DNA of 48,504 nt from Hellea sp. (lineage in GTDB: Bacteria > Pseudomonadota > Alphaproteobacteria > Caulobacterales > Maricaulaceae): the NCBI GenBank assembly GCA_013002305.1, contig JABDKG010000004.1, positions 1 to 48,504 of the forward strand, given 5' to 3'. The position numbers were made by a program, and so were the translations under genes. Below are positions 7,140-15,651 of this stretch, in pieces. The notes under the pieces are model-generated. The model did not search any database and was not told where the DNA came from. It saw only the letters and a list, made by a program, of their open reading frames with translations. Position 1 is the stretch's first letter, and every line of letters begins with the position of its first letter.

Positions 7140-8216
7140 TTACCTGAAATTAGCCATCCCGTCTTCATAGATGATGGCGTCGCTGTCAACCGGCAGGCGG
7201 ACAATGGTCCCGTCCTGACTAACTGTAATCTTACCATCAAATTCGGCGTTCGTACCTTTCACGAACACAGGAATGAGCAGGTCATTCGGCAGCATAGGTA
7301 CGATATGATAAAGGACCAAATCCCGGGCATTGGCTTGCTTCGCCGTCTTGGCTGCGTCGACCGGGGAGGTGTGATAATCCTGAATATCGAAGAGAATTTT
7401 CTCCAGACCTTTCGCGCCGTTTTTCTTGGCGATCCCTTCCATGGTTTGAACCATTTCCATGTTGAGCGCTTCATGGAACATCACGTCCACATCTTTGGCG
7501 TAACCGGCAATGCGAATGTCATAGGCTGTGTCACCTGAAATATAGATGGACCGGTCTTTGTAATCGATGCGATAACCAAAGGCGGGATGGACAGGCTCAT
7601 GTGTGACCATTGTCGCCGTAATTTTCACGCCGTCATTGTCATAGACGACTTTGCTACCATTCACGAGTTTGATTTCATGAGCAATCGCACCAAAAGATGC
7701 TGGATTAGCAACAGCGACTCCGTGATGAGCTGTCCGGTATGTACTGTCGATCTGATAGGCCATATTGAAACCGTCGACGACCTGTGATGTTCCGACCGGG
7801 CCATAAACTTTGGTGGGTTCCGTCCGGCCACTATTGATCCAGGTCCCCAGTAACATTTGACCCAACCCGTCAATATGGTCTGAGTGCAAATGAGTCAGAA
7901 AGATACCTTCTACTTTATCTACAGTAAAACCCATCGGCGCAAGATTTTGGGAGCCTTTTGTGCCTGCATCAAAAATAAATGATTTTTCTCCCGCTTGAAC
8001 GGCAATGCAGGGGCCACTGCGTTTGGCGTCAAATAGAGGTGACCCTGCACCGCAGATATAAACATGAATGCCGTCCTCGAGTTGCGCAGTCGGTGCACCC
8101 AAACGTTCTGAGAGTACCCGTTCAAATCCGCGTTCTGCGATTTTAGGTAAGACCAGTTTGCGCGCTGCGAACAGAACAATCAGCAGGCCTAATCCAAATA
8201 GTAAGAGCTTTTTCAT
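7140..8216 (-). CDS. MBL-fold metallo-hydrolase, membrane-anchored
   Basis: A 358-aa metallo-beta-lactamase fold hydrolase of the RNase Z/arylsulfatase (AtsA)-like branch. An N-terminal membrane helix (about residues 3-17) anchors it. The metal motif is H109-L-H111-S-D113-H114-IDG. Further ligands are probably the His of HEPVHPAFGYR, the Asp of ISGDTAYD and the His of LVLYHIVP. This predicts a periplasm-facing di-zinc esterase, lactonase or sulfatase. It sits 2 nt after the small membrane protein gene and 9 nt before tetR in the same operon. Substrate unknown. Confidence 0.87.
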   Translation of the reverse strand: MKKLLLFGLGLLIVLFAARKLVLPKIAERGFERVLSERLGAPTAQLEDGIHVYICGAGSPLFDAKRSGPCIAVQAGEKSFIFDAGTKGSQNLAPMGFTVDKVEGIFLTHLHSDHIDGLGQMLLGTWINSGRTEPTKVYGPVGTSQVVDGFNMAYQIDSTYRTAHHGVAVANPASFGAIAHEIKLVNGSKVVYDNDGVKITATMVTHEPVHPAFGYRIDYKDRSIYISGDTAYDIRIAGYAKDVDVMFHEALNMEMVQTMEGIAKKNGAKGLEKILFDIQDYHTSPVDAAKTAKQANARDLVLYHIVPMLPNDLLIPVFVKGTNAEFDGKITVSQDGTIVRLPVDSDAIIYEDGMANFR

Positions 8217-8218
8217 GG

Positions 8219-8593
8219 CTAGGCCTCCTTTTTTGAAAGCTTGAGGGCAGTGAACAGCATGGCTGTGAGTACAAGTTCTATAATGATAGGCTGGCCTGCG
8301 CCGGGGCCAAACCCATGGGCCACAATGTCAAAGACACGCCCGATAATCGTCACGCCAAATAAAGCAATGGGTATCCAAAGCAAATGGCTTTTACCTTGAA
8401 AGAGGGCCAGTGCGCTGGCGCCAGCCCCAACCAGGAAAACGGCACCAAAGTCACCAACGATGGCGCCCCGTCCGGCTGCGTTATCGGCAGACACGCCAAG
8501 CGCCGTGCCCAGCAGTTCCGGCGATAAAAATGCTAAACTTCCCATCAGCAGCCCAAATAACATGGGAATGAATATCAAAATTTTTCTAAGCAT
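8219..8593 (-). CDS. Small integral membrane protein, DUF4345-like
   Basis: A 124-aa protein with four predicted membrane helices (residues about 4-24, 45-65, 70-90, 100-118) and few charges. The pattern of an early P-x-LLG loop and a central GRGAI-x-GDFGAVF segment recalls the DUF4345 family; the match is by eye. It lies between the DsbA-like and MBL genes with 10-nt and 2-nt gaps, so it is part of the same operon. It may be a membrane partner or transporter accessory. No catalytic motif is visible. Confidence 0.7.
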   Translation of the reverse strand: MLRKILIFIPMLFGLLMGSLAFLSPELLGTALGVSADNAAGRGAIVGDFGAVFLVGAGASALALFQGKSHLLWIPIALFGVTIIGRVFDIVAHGFGPGAGQPIIIELVLTAMLFTALKLSKKEA

Positions 8594-8603
8594 GTTTTCC
8601 CCT

Positions 8604-9731
8604 TTAGCTTAATTTTTGCAACGCGTTTTCGATGACCCATAACCGGTCTTGTCCCCATGTGACCGTATCGCCAACCCGAAAACTTGGTACGCCCCAGACT
8701 CCGAGCTCCATCATCTCAAGCCGGTTGGCCTCGGCAATGGCGCGCCAATCTTCATTGCCCAGAATATCTTTGGCTTCGGCCCAGTTTAAGCCGGCCCGAT
8801 CAACAATCTTCTGCAGGCCTTTATGGCTTCCGGCATCTGTACCTTCGGCCCACACGCAAGTTAAAAACGCATTGACATATTCATAGCCCCGGCCTTGCTC
8901 GCGCGCCCAGGGCAAAAGCGAATATCCCATTTCAACAGGCTTCCCGACCGGGTCCATAATTTTGCCGAAGGGAACGCCTAGTCGCCGCGCTTCTCGCGCT
9001 GTGTCCAAAGGGATATATCTCTTTTTTGCAGGTGGAACAGGAAGGCCGCGCATAACCATGGGCAGGACAAAACGAAGCTTTAAATCGGCGGCGTAAGCAT
9101 CGGCCATGGCTTTGACGCGGTCACGCACAATGGCGGTATAAGGCGAGCGAAACGATAAATACCAATGCAGCTCTGCGCTGGTATTACCGGAGCCCGTAGG
9201 CTTGGTCGGGGGTTCGTAGATCGGAGCTGCAACCCCGTCTTTTCGAGCGCCTAATTGGGTGAGGCGATCTTCGAGATAGTGCAGGCGGTCGAGCCCCCAA
9301 TACCATTCGCCGCCATAGTAAAGCGTGCCGCCCAGATAGTGACCCAGTTTTTCTCTTTTTGCATCAGAGACAGATGTATTAGTTGCCGGCGCGCGATCCT
9401 GGATTTCAAAATCAATTCCGGCCTTTTTGGCCAGGCGCATGGCATCCATTTTGGAATATTCGACAAGCTTTTCGCGTTCCGGCGCCGCCGCATCATCCGG
9501 AGGACTGACAAGGTGGGTAATCAGCTCGACCTTATAGGTCTCAACAAAACGCGGCAGGACCTTTTCGAGGAGCTGCGAATAGGGATCCGATGGATCATGA
9601 AAGAACTCAACTTTGTGGGCTTCACCCTTTGTCACGCGGCTACGTTCAAATTTCGCGCGTTGTTTATTGAGCCGGTCTTCTCCGAGGAGTTTCTGCGCAG
9701 CGCGCGGGACGATGAAGGATTTTAGAGACAT
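8604..9731 (-). CDS. DsbA-family / 2-hydroxychromene-2-carboxylate isomerase-like protein, two-domain
   Basis: A 375-aa protein with two thioredoxin-fold, DsbA/kappa-GST-like domains in tandem. Domain 1 (about 35-150) starts VEFFHDPSDPYSQ. Domain 2 (about 185-370) starts LHWYLSFRSPYTAIV and ends WGVPSFRVGDTVTWGQDRLW, the layout of HCCA isomerases (SPY motif near the N-terminus, cis-Pro region GVPSF). Neither domain has a CxxC, so it is not a disulfide oxidoreductase; a glutathione-dependent isomerase role is more likely. It is the first gene of the minus-strand operon, divergent from another GST-like gene with operator site 2 between them. Confidence 0.85.
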   Translation of the reverse strand: MSLKSFIVPRAAQKLLGEDRLNKQRAKFERSRVTKGEAHKVEFFHDPSDPYSQLLEKVLPRFVETYKVELITHLVSPPDDAAAPEREKLVEYSKMDAMRLAKKAGIDFEIQDRAPATNTSVSDAKREKLGHYLGGTLYYGGEWYWGLDRLHYLEDRLTQLGARKDGVAAPIYEPPTKPTGSGNTSAELHWYLSFRSPYTAIVRDRVKAMADAYAADLKLRFVLPMVMRGLPVPPAKKRYIPLDTAREARRLGVPFGKIMDPVGKPVEMGYSLLPWAREQGRGYEYVNAFLTCVWAEGTDAGSHKGLQKIVDRAGLNWAEAKDILGNEDWRAIAEANRLEMMELGVWGVPSFRVGDTVTWGQDRLWVIENALQKLS

Positions 9732-9785
9732 AAATTTCTATAGACTCAAACTTGGAAGATTCCCCAATTTATTCTTGATTTTATC

Positions 9786-9810
9786 ATTATGACATTGTTA
9801 GTGTCATAAT
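9786..9810. promoter_or_regulatory. Operator site 2, shared by the two divergent operons
   Basis: ATTATGACA, 7 nt (TTGTTAG), TGTCATAAT: a perfect palindrome with 9-bp arms, centred in the 119-bp gap between the DsbA-like gene (minus) and the GST-like gene (plus). Both strands read CATAAT in the downstream arm, a near -10 box, so one bound repressor could silence both directions. The minus-strand operon ends with the tetR gene, giving a feedback loop. Confidence 0.82.
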
Positions 9811-9850
9811 ATAAATACCGGAGCAGGTAAAGCGCATTTTAGGACAAAAT

Positions 9851-10996
9851 ATGACGTCGACAGACTACATACTCTACGGCATGCAAGCGTCGCTCTTTAC
9901 CGGCAAGGCGCGGGCCTATATGCGCCGAAACCGTATTCCGGTGACGGAGCGCGGAGCCGGTCATTCGGAGTTCATGACCCGTATTTATTCGCATATGCAG
10001 CGCTTTATCATGCCGGTGATTGAATCCCCTGAGGGGGATATCATTCAGGACGGAACGGATATACTGGAATATCTTGAAAGGCGGGGATTAGGACACGAAC
10101 CGCTCTTCCCCGAAGACCCGGTCACCAAGGCGGTGTCGTTATTATTTCAGCTCTTTGGCAATGAGGGCCTATTGCGCCCGGCCATGCATTACCGCTGGAA
10201 TTTTGACGACGATAATCTGGCGTTCCTCAAGGTCAGTTTCAGGGATGTCATGCCTGTTGATATGGGCGCCAAGGCCAATGATGCCGGGTTTGATCATGCT
10301 TCGGGCCGTATGCGCAAAGCGGCCAAAGCTTTTGGGGTTTTTGATGAATCCATCAAGCTTATCGAAGAGAGCTATGCGGAGTTTCTAGCATTGTTTAGCG
10401 CGCATTTAGAGCGCAGTTTTTTCTTACTAGGGGACCGTCCGACCATTGGGGATTATGGCCTGTTTAACCCGCTATATGCCCACTTGGCCCGGGATCCAAA
10501 GCCGACGTTTCTGATGAAAACGACTGCGCCTTTGGTTTGGAACTGGGTTGAGCGGATGAACCGACCTGAGGTCACCGAAGAACATACGTTGGTTGAGCCT
10601 AAAGAAGGTCAGTATGCAGTCGATGAATTGCCGGAAACTTTAACGGCTCTGATGCGCTATGTGGGCGAGGAATATGCGGCGGAATTTTCCGCTCAAGTTG
10701 ATTTTACGGATAACTGGCTGGCCGATCAGGGCGAAAACCCGGAAAAAGTCAAAGCGCCTTTGGGACGGGGCATCGGCTTTGCGGCGTTTGAATGGCGCGG
10801 CATTGAAATGTCTTCTGTCGTTATGCCGTATCGTTTCTATCTGGCGCAGCGCCTATGGGACCATTTCGACAGTTGTTCGGAAAACACACAAGCCGACATT
10901 CGCAGCCTGTTTGCCAAGACGGGTCTGGAACCCTTCCTCGACAAACGACCCAGCCGCCGGGTCCTGCGCAAAGACTATCATGAGGTCTGGGCTTAA
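9851..10996 (+). CDS. Glutathione S-transferase family protein
   Basis: A 381-aa protein, longer than a usual GST (about 200-230 aa). The N-terminal thioredoxin-fold domain (YILYGMQASLFTGKARAYMR; VMPVIESPEGDIIQDGTDILEYLE) is followed by a helical GST C-terminal domain with the signature FLLGDRPTIGDYGLFNPLYAHL. About 130 extra residues at the end I do not recognise. The Ser of ASLF is a plausible glutathione-activating residue. AGGA precedes the ATG. It is the first gene of a five-gene operon followed 3 nt later by the dehalogenase-like hydrolase, and is paralogous to the partial GST at 1-154. Confidence 0.87.
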   Translation: MTSTDYILYGMQASLFTGKARAYMRRNRIPVTERGAGHSEFMTRIYSHMQRFIMPVIESPEGDIIQDGTDILEYLERRGLGHEPLFPEDPVTKAVSLLFQLFGNEGLLRPAMHYRWNFDDDNLAFLKVSFRDVMPVDMGAKANDAGFDHASGRMRKAAKAFGVFDESIKLIEESYAEFLALFSAHLERSFFLLGDRPTIGDYGLFNPLYAHLARDPKPTFLMKTTAPLVWNWVERMNRPEVTEEHTLVEPKEGQYAVDELPETLTALMRYVGEEYAAEFSAQVDFTDNWLADQGENPEKVKAPLGRGIGFAAFEWRGIEMSSVVMPYRFYLAQRLWDHFDSCSENTQADIRSLFAKTGLEPFLDKRPSRRVLRKDYHEVWA

Positions 10997-10999
10997 GTC

Positions 11000-11941
11000 A
11001 TGGAATTTAACCGAAGCCCCGATAGCTGTTTTGACAATCTGGCGGATTATCCCTTTGCGCCCAATTATGTAGAGGTGGATGACCAGGAAGGCGGCAAGCT
11101 TCGCATGCACTATGTGGATGAGGGGCCTAAAGATGGCACGTTGGTGGTTATGCTGCACGGCAATCCAACTTGGTCTTATATGTGGCGTAAGCTCATTCCT
11201 GTTTTGGCGGAGAATGGCTACCGCGCCATCGCCATTGACCATATTGGGGCCGGGCGTTCCGACAAACCTACCAAGATGATCGACTATACGATTGCTCGTC
11301 ATGAGGCCTGGGTGAAACAGGCATTATTTGAAGAATTAGGCGTCAAAGACGCGCATTTCATTTTACATGATTGGGGCGGAATAACCGGGTTGCGGGCCAT
11401 CGCTGATAATCAAGACAAAGTGTCATCCATCATTATGTCCAATACAGGTTTGGCCGGCAGAAATCCCGATAAACCCATAAAAAAAATGGCCAGAAAGGGC
11501 GCAGGGTTCTTGCGGGCCTTTCAGCTTTGGATTCGCGTGAACAAGGGATGGAAATTTTGGAAGACGATTTCAAAAATTACGCTCTCGGATATGCCTGAAG
11601 CTGATATTGAGAGTTACGCCGCGCCTTATCCGCACAGGTCCTATCTCACAGGCATTCGGCAATTTACGCAAATGCTGCCGACCCGAAATGATAATCCCAT
11701 GTTGACGGAAAACTGGCAGGCTTTGCAGAAGCTTAAAAATTTCGAAAAGCCGTTTTTGAACCTTTTTTCCGATAAGGACAAAATCGCGCCAAAAGGCTAT
11801 AAGTCCGTCCGGCCCGCTATTCCCGGGACACGCGATTATGAGCCGATTATCCTCAAAGGTGGATCACATTTTCTGTTGGAAGATATCCCGCAAGACTATG
11901 CGCGCGAAGTGCTCAAATTTTATGAAAGTTTGAAGGCATGA
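11000..11941 (+). CDS. Haloalkane dehalogenase-like alpha/beta hydrolase (HLD-I type)
   Basis: A 313-aa alpha/beta hydrolase. The nucleophile elbow is HDWGG with Asp124, not Ser, followed by Trp125. The oxyanion region is HGNPTWSYMW (residues 53-62), the acid is probably Asp260 (or Asp258) in LFSDKDK, and the base is His290 in GGSHFLLED. Xanthobacter DhlA uses Asp124, Trp125, Asp260 and His289, and the N-terminal YPFAPNY and HYVDEG segments also resemble it, so this is close to subfamily HLD-I. A Trp near 177 could be the second halide ligand. Epoxide hydrolase activity is an alternative. It overlaps the next gene by 4 nt (ATGA). Confidence 0.87.
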   Translation: MEFNRSPDSCFDNLADYPFAPNYVEVDDQEGGKLRMHYVDEGPKDGTLVVMLHGNPTWSYMWRKLIPVLAENGYRAIAIDHIGAGRSDKPTKMIDYTIARHEAWVKQALFEELGVKDAHFILHDWGGITGLRAIADNQDKVSSIIMSNTGLAGRNPDKPIKKMARKGAGFLRAFQLWIRVNKGWKFWKTISKITLSDMPEADIESYAAPYPHRSYLTGIRQFTQMLPTRNDNPMLTENWQALQKLKNFEKPFLNLFSDKDKIAPKGYKSVRPAIPGTRDYEPIILKGGSHFLLEDIPQDYAREVLKFYESLKA

Positions 11942-12933
11942 CCTCTCAATATCGCATGACTCGTTTTCGAACTGCCGAAACCGGCAATGATATTTTTGAA
12001 CTGACCCATGATGATCCGCCGCCTGTGCAGGACGGGGAGGTTCTTGTCCGGTTTGACTGGATTTCCGTTGACCCGGCTATGAGCGGCTGGACGACCAATA
12101 AACGTAGCTACATGCCGCCCGTCAAACCCGGTCAGATCATGCGCGCTTTCGGAATAGGCGAAGTTACGGAGTCCAAATTTGATGGATTGCAAGTGGGTGA
12201 CTGGGTCACCGGATTCACGGGCATGCAGACCGAAGGCGTGCTCAGAGGCAAACATTTTCGAAAAGTCGATGTGAGCCTAGCGCCGCCCAATCATTTTCTC
12301 TCAGGTCTCGGCATGACCGGCTATACGGGCTATTTCGGCATGATGGATATCGGCCAGCCCAAACCCGGAAAAACGGTTGTTGTATCGGCTGCGGCCGGGG
12401 CCGTCGGAACGATTGCGTCGCAAATGGCGCGTAATAGTGGAGCAAGGGTCATCGGCATTGCCGGTGGCCCGACCAAATGTGCATTCTTAACGGATGAGCT
12501 CAAGCTTGACGGGGCGATCGATTACAAAAACGAGAGCATCAAAGATGGGCTGGATAGAGAATGCCCCGACGGCATTGATGTTTACTTCGACAATGTTGGC
12601 GGCGAAATTCTCGACGCTGTGTTGGCGCGCATAAACTATAAAGGCACTATAGTCGTCTGCGGGGCCATTTCGCAATACGCCGATTGGCATACACAACAAG
12701 GTCCAAAGAACTACATGCAACTTATCGCACAAAGCGCCAAGATGCAGGGCTTTACCATGAAGGATTATATGCACCGGATTCCCGAGGCATTTACGGCGCT
12801 TCTAACTGCGCAGAAGAGGGGTGACCTTATTTTTCGCGAGCATATTGTTGAAGGTATCGAAAGCTTCCCGGAGGCTTTTGAAATGCTGTTCTCGGGCGGC
12901 AATCACGGCAAACTATTGATAAAGGTAAGATGA
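11938..12933 (+). CDS. Zinc-independent NADP-dependent oxidoreductase (MDR, leukotriene B4 dehydrogenase-like)
   Basis: A 331-aa medium-chain dehydrogenase/reductase. The N-terminal GroES-like domain lacks the zinc-binding Cys cluster. The Rossmann domain carries AAAGAVGTIASQMA and then GARVIGIAGGPTKCAFL, the NADP-binding region typical of the prostaglandin/leukotriene reductase branch. GLTGYTGYFG-like text (LGMTGYTGYFGMMDIG) and the FDNVGG motif also fit. It should reduce an alpha,beta-unsaturated ketone or aldehyde. It is translationally coupled to the hydrolase upstream and the membrane protein downstream by ATGA overlaps. Confidence 0.92.
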   Translation: MTSQYRMTRFRTAETGNDIFELTHDDPPPVQDGEVLVRFDWISVDPAMSGWTTNKRSYMPPVKPGQIMRAFGIGEVTESKFDGLQVGDWVTGFTGMQTEGVLRGKHFRKVDVSLAPPNHFLSGLGMTGYTGYFGMMDIGQPKPGKTVVVSAAAGAVGTIASQMARNSGARVIGIAGGPTKCAFLTDELKLDGAIDYKNESIKDGLDRECPDGIDVYFDNVGGEILDAVLARINYKGTIVVCGAISQYADWHTQQGPKNYMQLIAQSAKMQGFTMKDYMHRIPEAFTALLTAQKRGDLIFREHIVEGIESFPEAFEMLFSGGNHGKLLIKVR

Positions 12934-13568
12934 TGAATTGGTATATTTGGATAGTTGCAGCGCTGGCTTATTTGGTATTTGCCGCGTGGTATTTTAACTG
13001 GAAAGGTCCGTTAAAACCCGATGAGATCAAACTCTATGCAGAGCGGTTTGCAGCGAACTCAAGCCAGTCTCCAACAGATCCGGAAATTTTATTGAAATTC
13101 ATGGAAGAAGATGACGGCAAAGAATTTGTCATGCTTAACTTGGTCAGATTCCATCAAGGCGAAGTTGAGCATCCGGAAACTGGCGAAAGCTCGACAGGGC
13201 CGGAACTCATTCAAGGATATTTTGGTCCATTTAGTAAAGCGCTATTTAAACGAGGCGGGCACCCCGCAGTTCTGGCGCGAAAAAAAGGGGGATATATTGA
13301 TAGTTGGAATTCTACTGCAGATGAGGGATTCCATATCGTCAGTATGATGCGTTATCGTAGTCGCCGCGATCTGCTGACATTGGCCACGGACCTGCGGTTC
13401 AAAGATAGCCATAAATTCAAACTCGCGGCTATCGATGGAACAACGTCTTTCCCAACCCATATTCAAATGAGCACTTATCTGAGACCCAAAATTTGGGTAC
13501 CGTTATTGCTCTTACTTTTAGCGTCTCTGGCGCAGAACGCTTTATTCTTTTTTGAATTGAGGAAATAG
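12930..13568 (+). CDS. Membrane protein with DUF1330/dimeric barrel-like central domain
   Basis: A 212-aa protein with membrane helices at both ends (residues about 4-23 and 188-207). The central part (about 58-175: EFVMLNLVRF, LFKRGGHPAVLARKKGGYID, IVSMMRYRSRRDLLTLATD) reads like a ferredoxin-like alpha/beta barrel of the DUF1330 type, in which small oxygenases and isomerases occur. The domain assignment is by eye. It overlaps the MDR gene by 4 nt and is followed 2 nt later by the DUF2855 gene, so it belongs to the same transcript. Confidence 0.7.
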   Translation: MMNWYIWIVAALAYLVFAAWYFNWKGPLKPDEIKLYAERFAANSSQSPTDPEILLKFMEEDDGKEFVMLNLVRFHQGEVEHPETGESSTGPELIQGYFGPFSKALFKRGGHPAVLARKKGGYIDSWNSTADEGFHIVSMMRYRSRRDLLTLATDLRFKDSHKFKLAAIDGTTSFPTHIQMSTYLRPKIWVPLLLLLLASLAQNALFFFELRK

Positions 13569-13570
13569 AC

Positions 13571-14662
13571 ATGCAGGAACTTTTGATCGACCGCGACAAT
13601 TACCGGAACACAAAAATCGTTGAATCCGAGTCCCGACCTTTAGCCGACGGCGAAGTTCGTGTCGCCATAGATAAATATGGCCTGACAGCTAATAATGTTA
13701 GCTATGCGGTTTCCGGCGATATGATTGGGTATTGGAAATATTATCCTGTGAGCTCCGATGACGGCGTCAATTGGGGCAAGGTCCCTGTTTGGGGTATGGC
13801 CGATATCGTTGAGAGTAAGTGCGACGGTGTCGAGGCAGGCGAACGGATATACGGATTTTTACCCATGGCGAGCGAAGTCATTATGAGGCCGGGCAAACTC
13901 AAAGCGGCATCTTTCGTGGATGTGGCCGAACATCGTCAGCCTTTGCCGGAGCTTTACAACGGCTATAATCGAACGGCGGGCGAGCCGGCGCTTTACAAGA
14001 CTTTGGAGAATGAGCGCTGCCTTTTATTCCCGCTCTTTGTCACGGGTTACGTTCTGGCAGATTTTCTGGAAGACAATAATTATTGGGGCGCGGAGCAGGT
14101 CTTAATCGGGTCAGTCTCATCCAAGACAGGGTTCGGCATGGCGGCTTTCGTCAATTCCGAAACAGATTTTGGCGGTAGGATTATTGGCCTCACATCCCCG
14201 GGGAACAAGGCCTTTGTAGAAAGCCTGGGTGACTGCCATCAGGTCGTCACTTACGGCAATGAAGCCGAAATCGATCCATCCAAAAAGTCTGTTTATGTGG
14301 ATATGTCTGGCAATGGCGAACTGCGCAATAGGCTCCATAATCATCTCGGTGAGAATATGGTGCGCTCTATCGGCGTCGGCGCCACTCATTGGGAAGAGCG
14401 GCGAGGGGGCGGCGACATGCCAGGCGCCAAGCCGGAGTTTTTCTTTGCGCCCGCTCAAATCGGTAAACGTAATAAAGATTGGGGCCCTGGCGTTTTGTTC
14501 CAGAAAGCCTACGCAGCCGGCGCGCAGCTGGCCGCCCGTACGTCCGATAATCTAGATGTGGAGTTTTTAAACGGCATGGAAGCCGCCCGCGATATCTGGA
14601 TTGAAACCCTGGACAACAAAGTCTCGCCAAAGCGCGGCATTATGGTGTCTCTAAAGGGGTAG
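13571..14662 (+). CDS. DUF2855 family protein
   Basis: A 363-aa protein of the DUF2855 family, which is distantly MDR-like. Visible are an N-terminal GroES-like start (GEVRVAIDKYGLTANNVSYAVSGDMIGYW), the MASEVIMRPGKL segment, LLFPLFVTGYVLADFL, and a Rossmann-type stretch (QVLIGSVSSKTGFGMAAF; GGRIIGLTSPGN). GAGGAAA precedes the ATG. The family has no established reaction known to me; members often accompany lipid or xenobiotic pathways. It is the last gene of the plus-strand operon. Confidence 0.87.
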   Translation: MQELLIDRDNYRNTKIVESESRPLADGEVRVAIDKYGLTANNVSYAVSGDMIGYWKYYPVSSDDGVNWGKVPVWGMADIVESKCDGVEAGERIYGFLPMASEVIMRPGKLKAASFVDVAEHRQPLPELYNGYNRTAGEPALYKTLENERCLLFPLFVTGYVLADFLEDNNYWGAEQVLIGSVSSKTGFGMAAFVNSETDFGGRIIGLTSPGNKAFVESLGDCHQVVTYGNEAEIDPSKKSVYVDMSGNGELRNRLHNHLGENMVRSIGVGATHWEERRGGGDMPGAKPEFFFAPAQIGKRNKDWGPGVLFQKAYAAGAQLAARTSDNLDVEFLNGMEAARDIWIETLDNKVSPKRGIMVSLKG

Positions 14663-14665
14663 TCA

Positions 14666-14683
14666 ACTCCCGAAGCGGGGAGT
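14666..14683 (+). terminator. Possible terminator hairpin after the DUF2855 gene
   Basis: ACTCCC, 6-nt loop, GGGAGT directly after the stop codon. There is no T tract, so intrinsic termination is uncertain. It separates the five-gene operon from the desaturase promoter. Confidence 0.35.
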
Positions 14684-14699
14684 GAAGCCTTAGCTGGAT

Positions 14700-14726
14700 T
14701 GTATTGACATTATAAGTGTCAATACA
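14700..14726. promoter_or_regulatory. Operator site 3 of the TGRCA-N7-TGYCA regulon (desaturase gene)
   Basis: TGTATTGACA, 7 nt (TTATAAG), TGTCAATACA: a perfect palindrome with 10-bp arms. TTGACA at 14704-14709 is a consensus -35 box, so a bound repressor would cover the promoter. It lies 37 nt before the likely GTG start of the desaturase-like gene. Confidence 0.82.
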
Positions 14727-14763
14727 TAGTGTCCATCAACGCCTTTAGTTGATGGAGCAGACT

Positions 14764-15645
14764 GTGAACCCGAACTCTCCTTTTGCCGAAAATACCGATG
14801 ATTTAGAGCTTTTCAAAAAGCTCATGCAAAAGCCAAAACTTGCCTGGCCGACGGTCACCCTTTTAGGGGCGGCATTCGTTATTTTCGGCGTGTCAACTTA
14901 TGCCCATATCACCGAAAGATTGCCGCTCGGTTGGGCGATGTTTTTCAACGCAGTCGCATCCTATATGGCTTTTCCCGCGGCTCACGAGGCGACCCATAGC
15001 GCCGTTTGTTCAAACCGAAAGGTGAATGATTTTGCCGGGCGCATTTCAATGTTGCTACTCGAGCCCGGGCCTTTTTTTCCAGTATTCCGATTTATTCACA
15101 TGCGGCATCACAGGTTCACCAATGACCCTGTCAAAGACCCTGATGTCTATTCCGGGACGGGTCCAAAATGGTTGCTACCGTTTAAATGGCTGACATTGGA
15201 CTTTATCTATTTCAAAAATTATCTGGCACCTGATGTTTTCAAGAAAAGACCCAAGAAGGAACGGTATGAATTCTATTTTGCGGTTATATTTGTCTTCAGC
15301 GTTATAGCGGTGATGATTGCGGCTGGTTGGTTGCAATATTACCTATTGCTGTTCTTCATTCCGACACGCATCTCTAAGTTTTTCATCATTATCGGTTTTG
15401 ATTTTCTGCCCCATTATCCGCATGAGGCTTATGCCAAAGAAGAGCCCTATCGATGCACGTCGAACCGTGTTGGTATGGAGTGGTTGCTGACGCCTTTATT
15501 CTTGTATCAGAATTATCATCTCGTGCACCATCTCTACCCGGCCGTGCCGTTTTATCGCTACATCAAGATCTGGAATTCCCGGAAGCAATTTCATGAAGCG
15601 CAGATTCCGGCGATCGTCGATACATTCTCGCTAAAGCCGAGATAG
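14764..15645 (+). CDS. Membrane fatty acid desaturase/hydroxylase family protein
   Basis: A 293-aa integral membrane di-iron enzyme. The His boxes are HEATH (in AAHEATHSAVC), HMRHHRF, and HLVHH (in NYHLVHHLYP), the pattern of fatty acid desaturases, beta-carotene hydroxylases and related oxygenases. Several hydrophobic segments flank them. The start at GTG 14764 is chosen because GGAG lies 6 nt upstream; in-frame TTG 14749 and ATG 14752 lack a ribosome site. It has its own copy of the regulon operator. It could hydroxylate or desaturate the pathway substrate, or adapt membrane lipids during exposure. Confidence 0.87.
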   Translation: MNPNSPFAENTDDLELFKKLMQKPKLAWPTVTLLGAAFVIFGVSTYAHITERLPLGWAMFFNAVASYMAFPAAHEATHSAVCSNRKVNDFAGRISMLLLEPGPFFPVFRFIHMRHHRFTNDPVKDPDVYSGTGPKWLLPFKWLTLDFIYFKNYLAPDVFKKRPKKERYEFYFAVIFVFSVIAVMIAAGWLQYYLLLFFIPTRISKFFIIIGFDFLPHYPHEAYAKEEPYRCTSNRVGMEWLLTPLFLYQNYHLVHHLYPAVPFYRYIKIWNSRKQFHEAQIPAIVDTFSLKPR

Positions 15646-15651
15646 GCTCAA

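Noticed and set aside
11920-12255. Antisense frame inside the hydrolase/MDR boundary
   Set aside because: It is fully covered by two well-supported genes with clear family motifs on the other strand.
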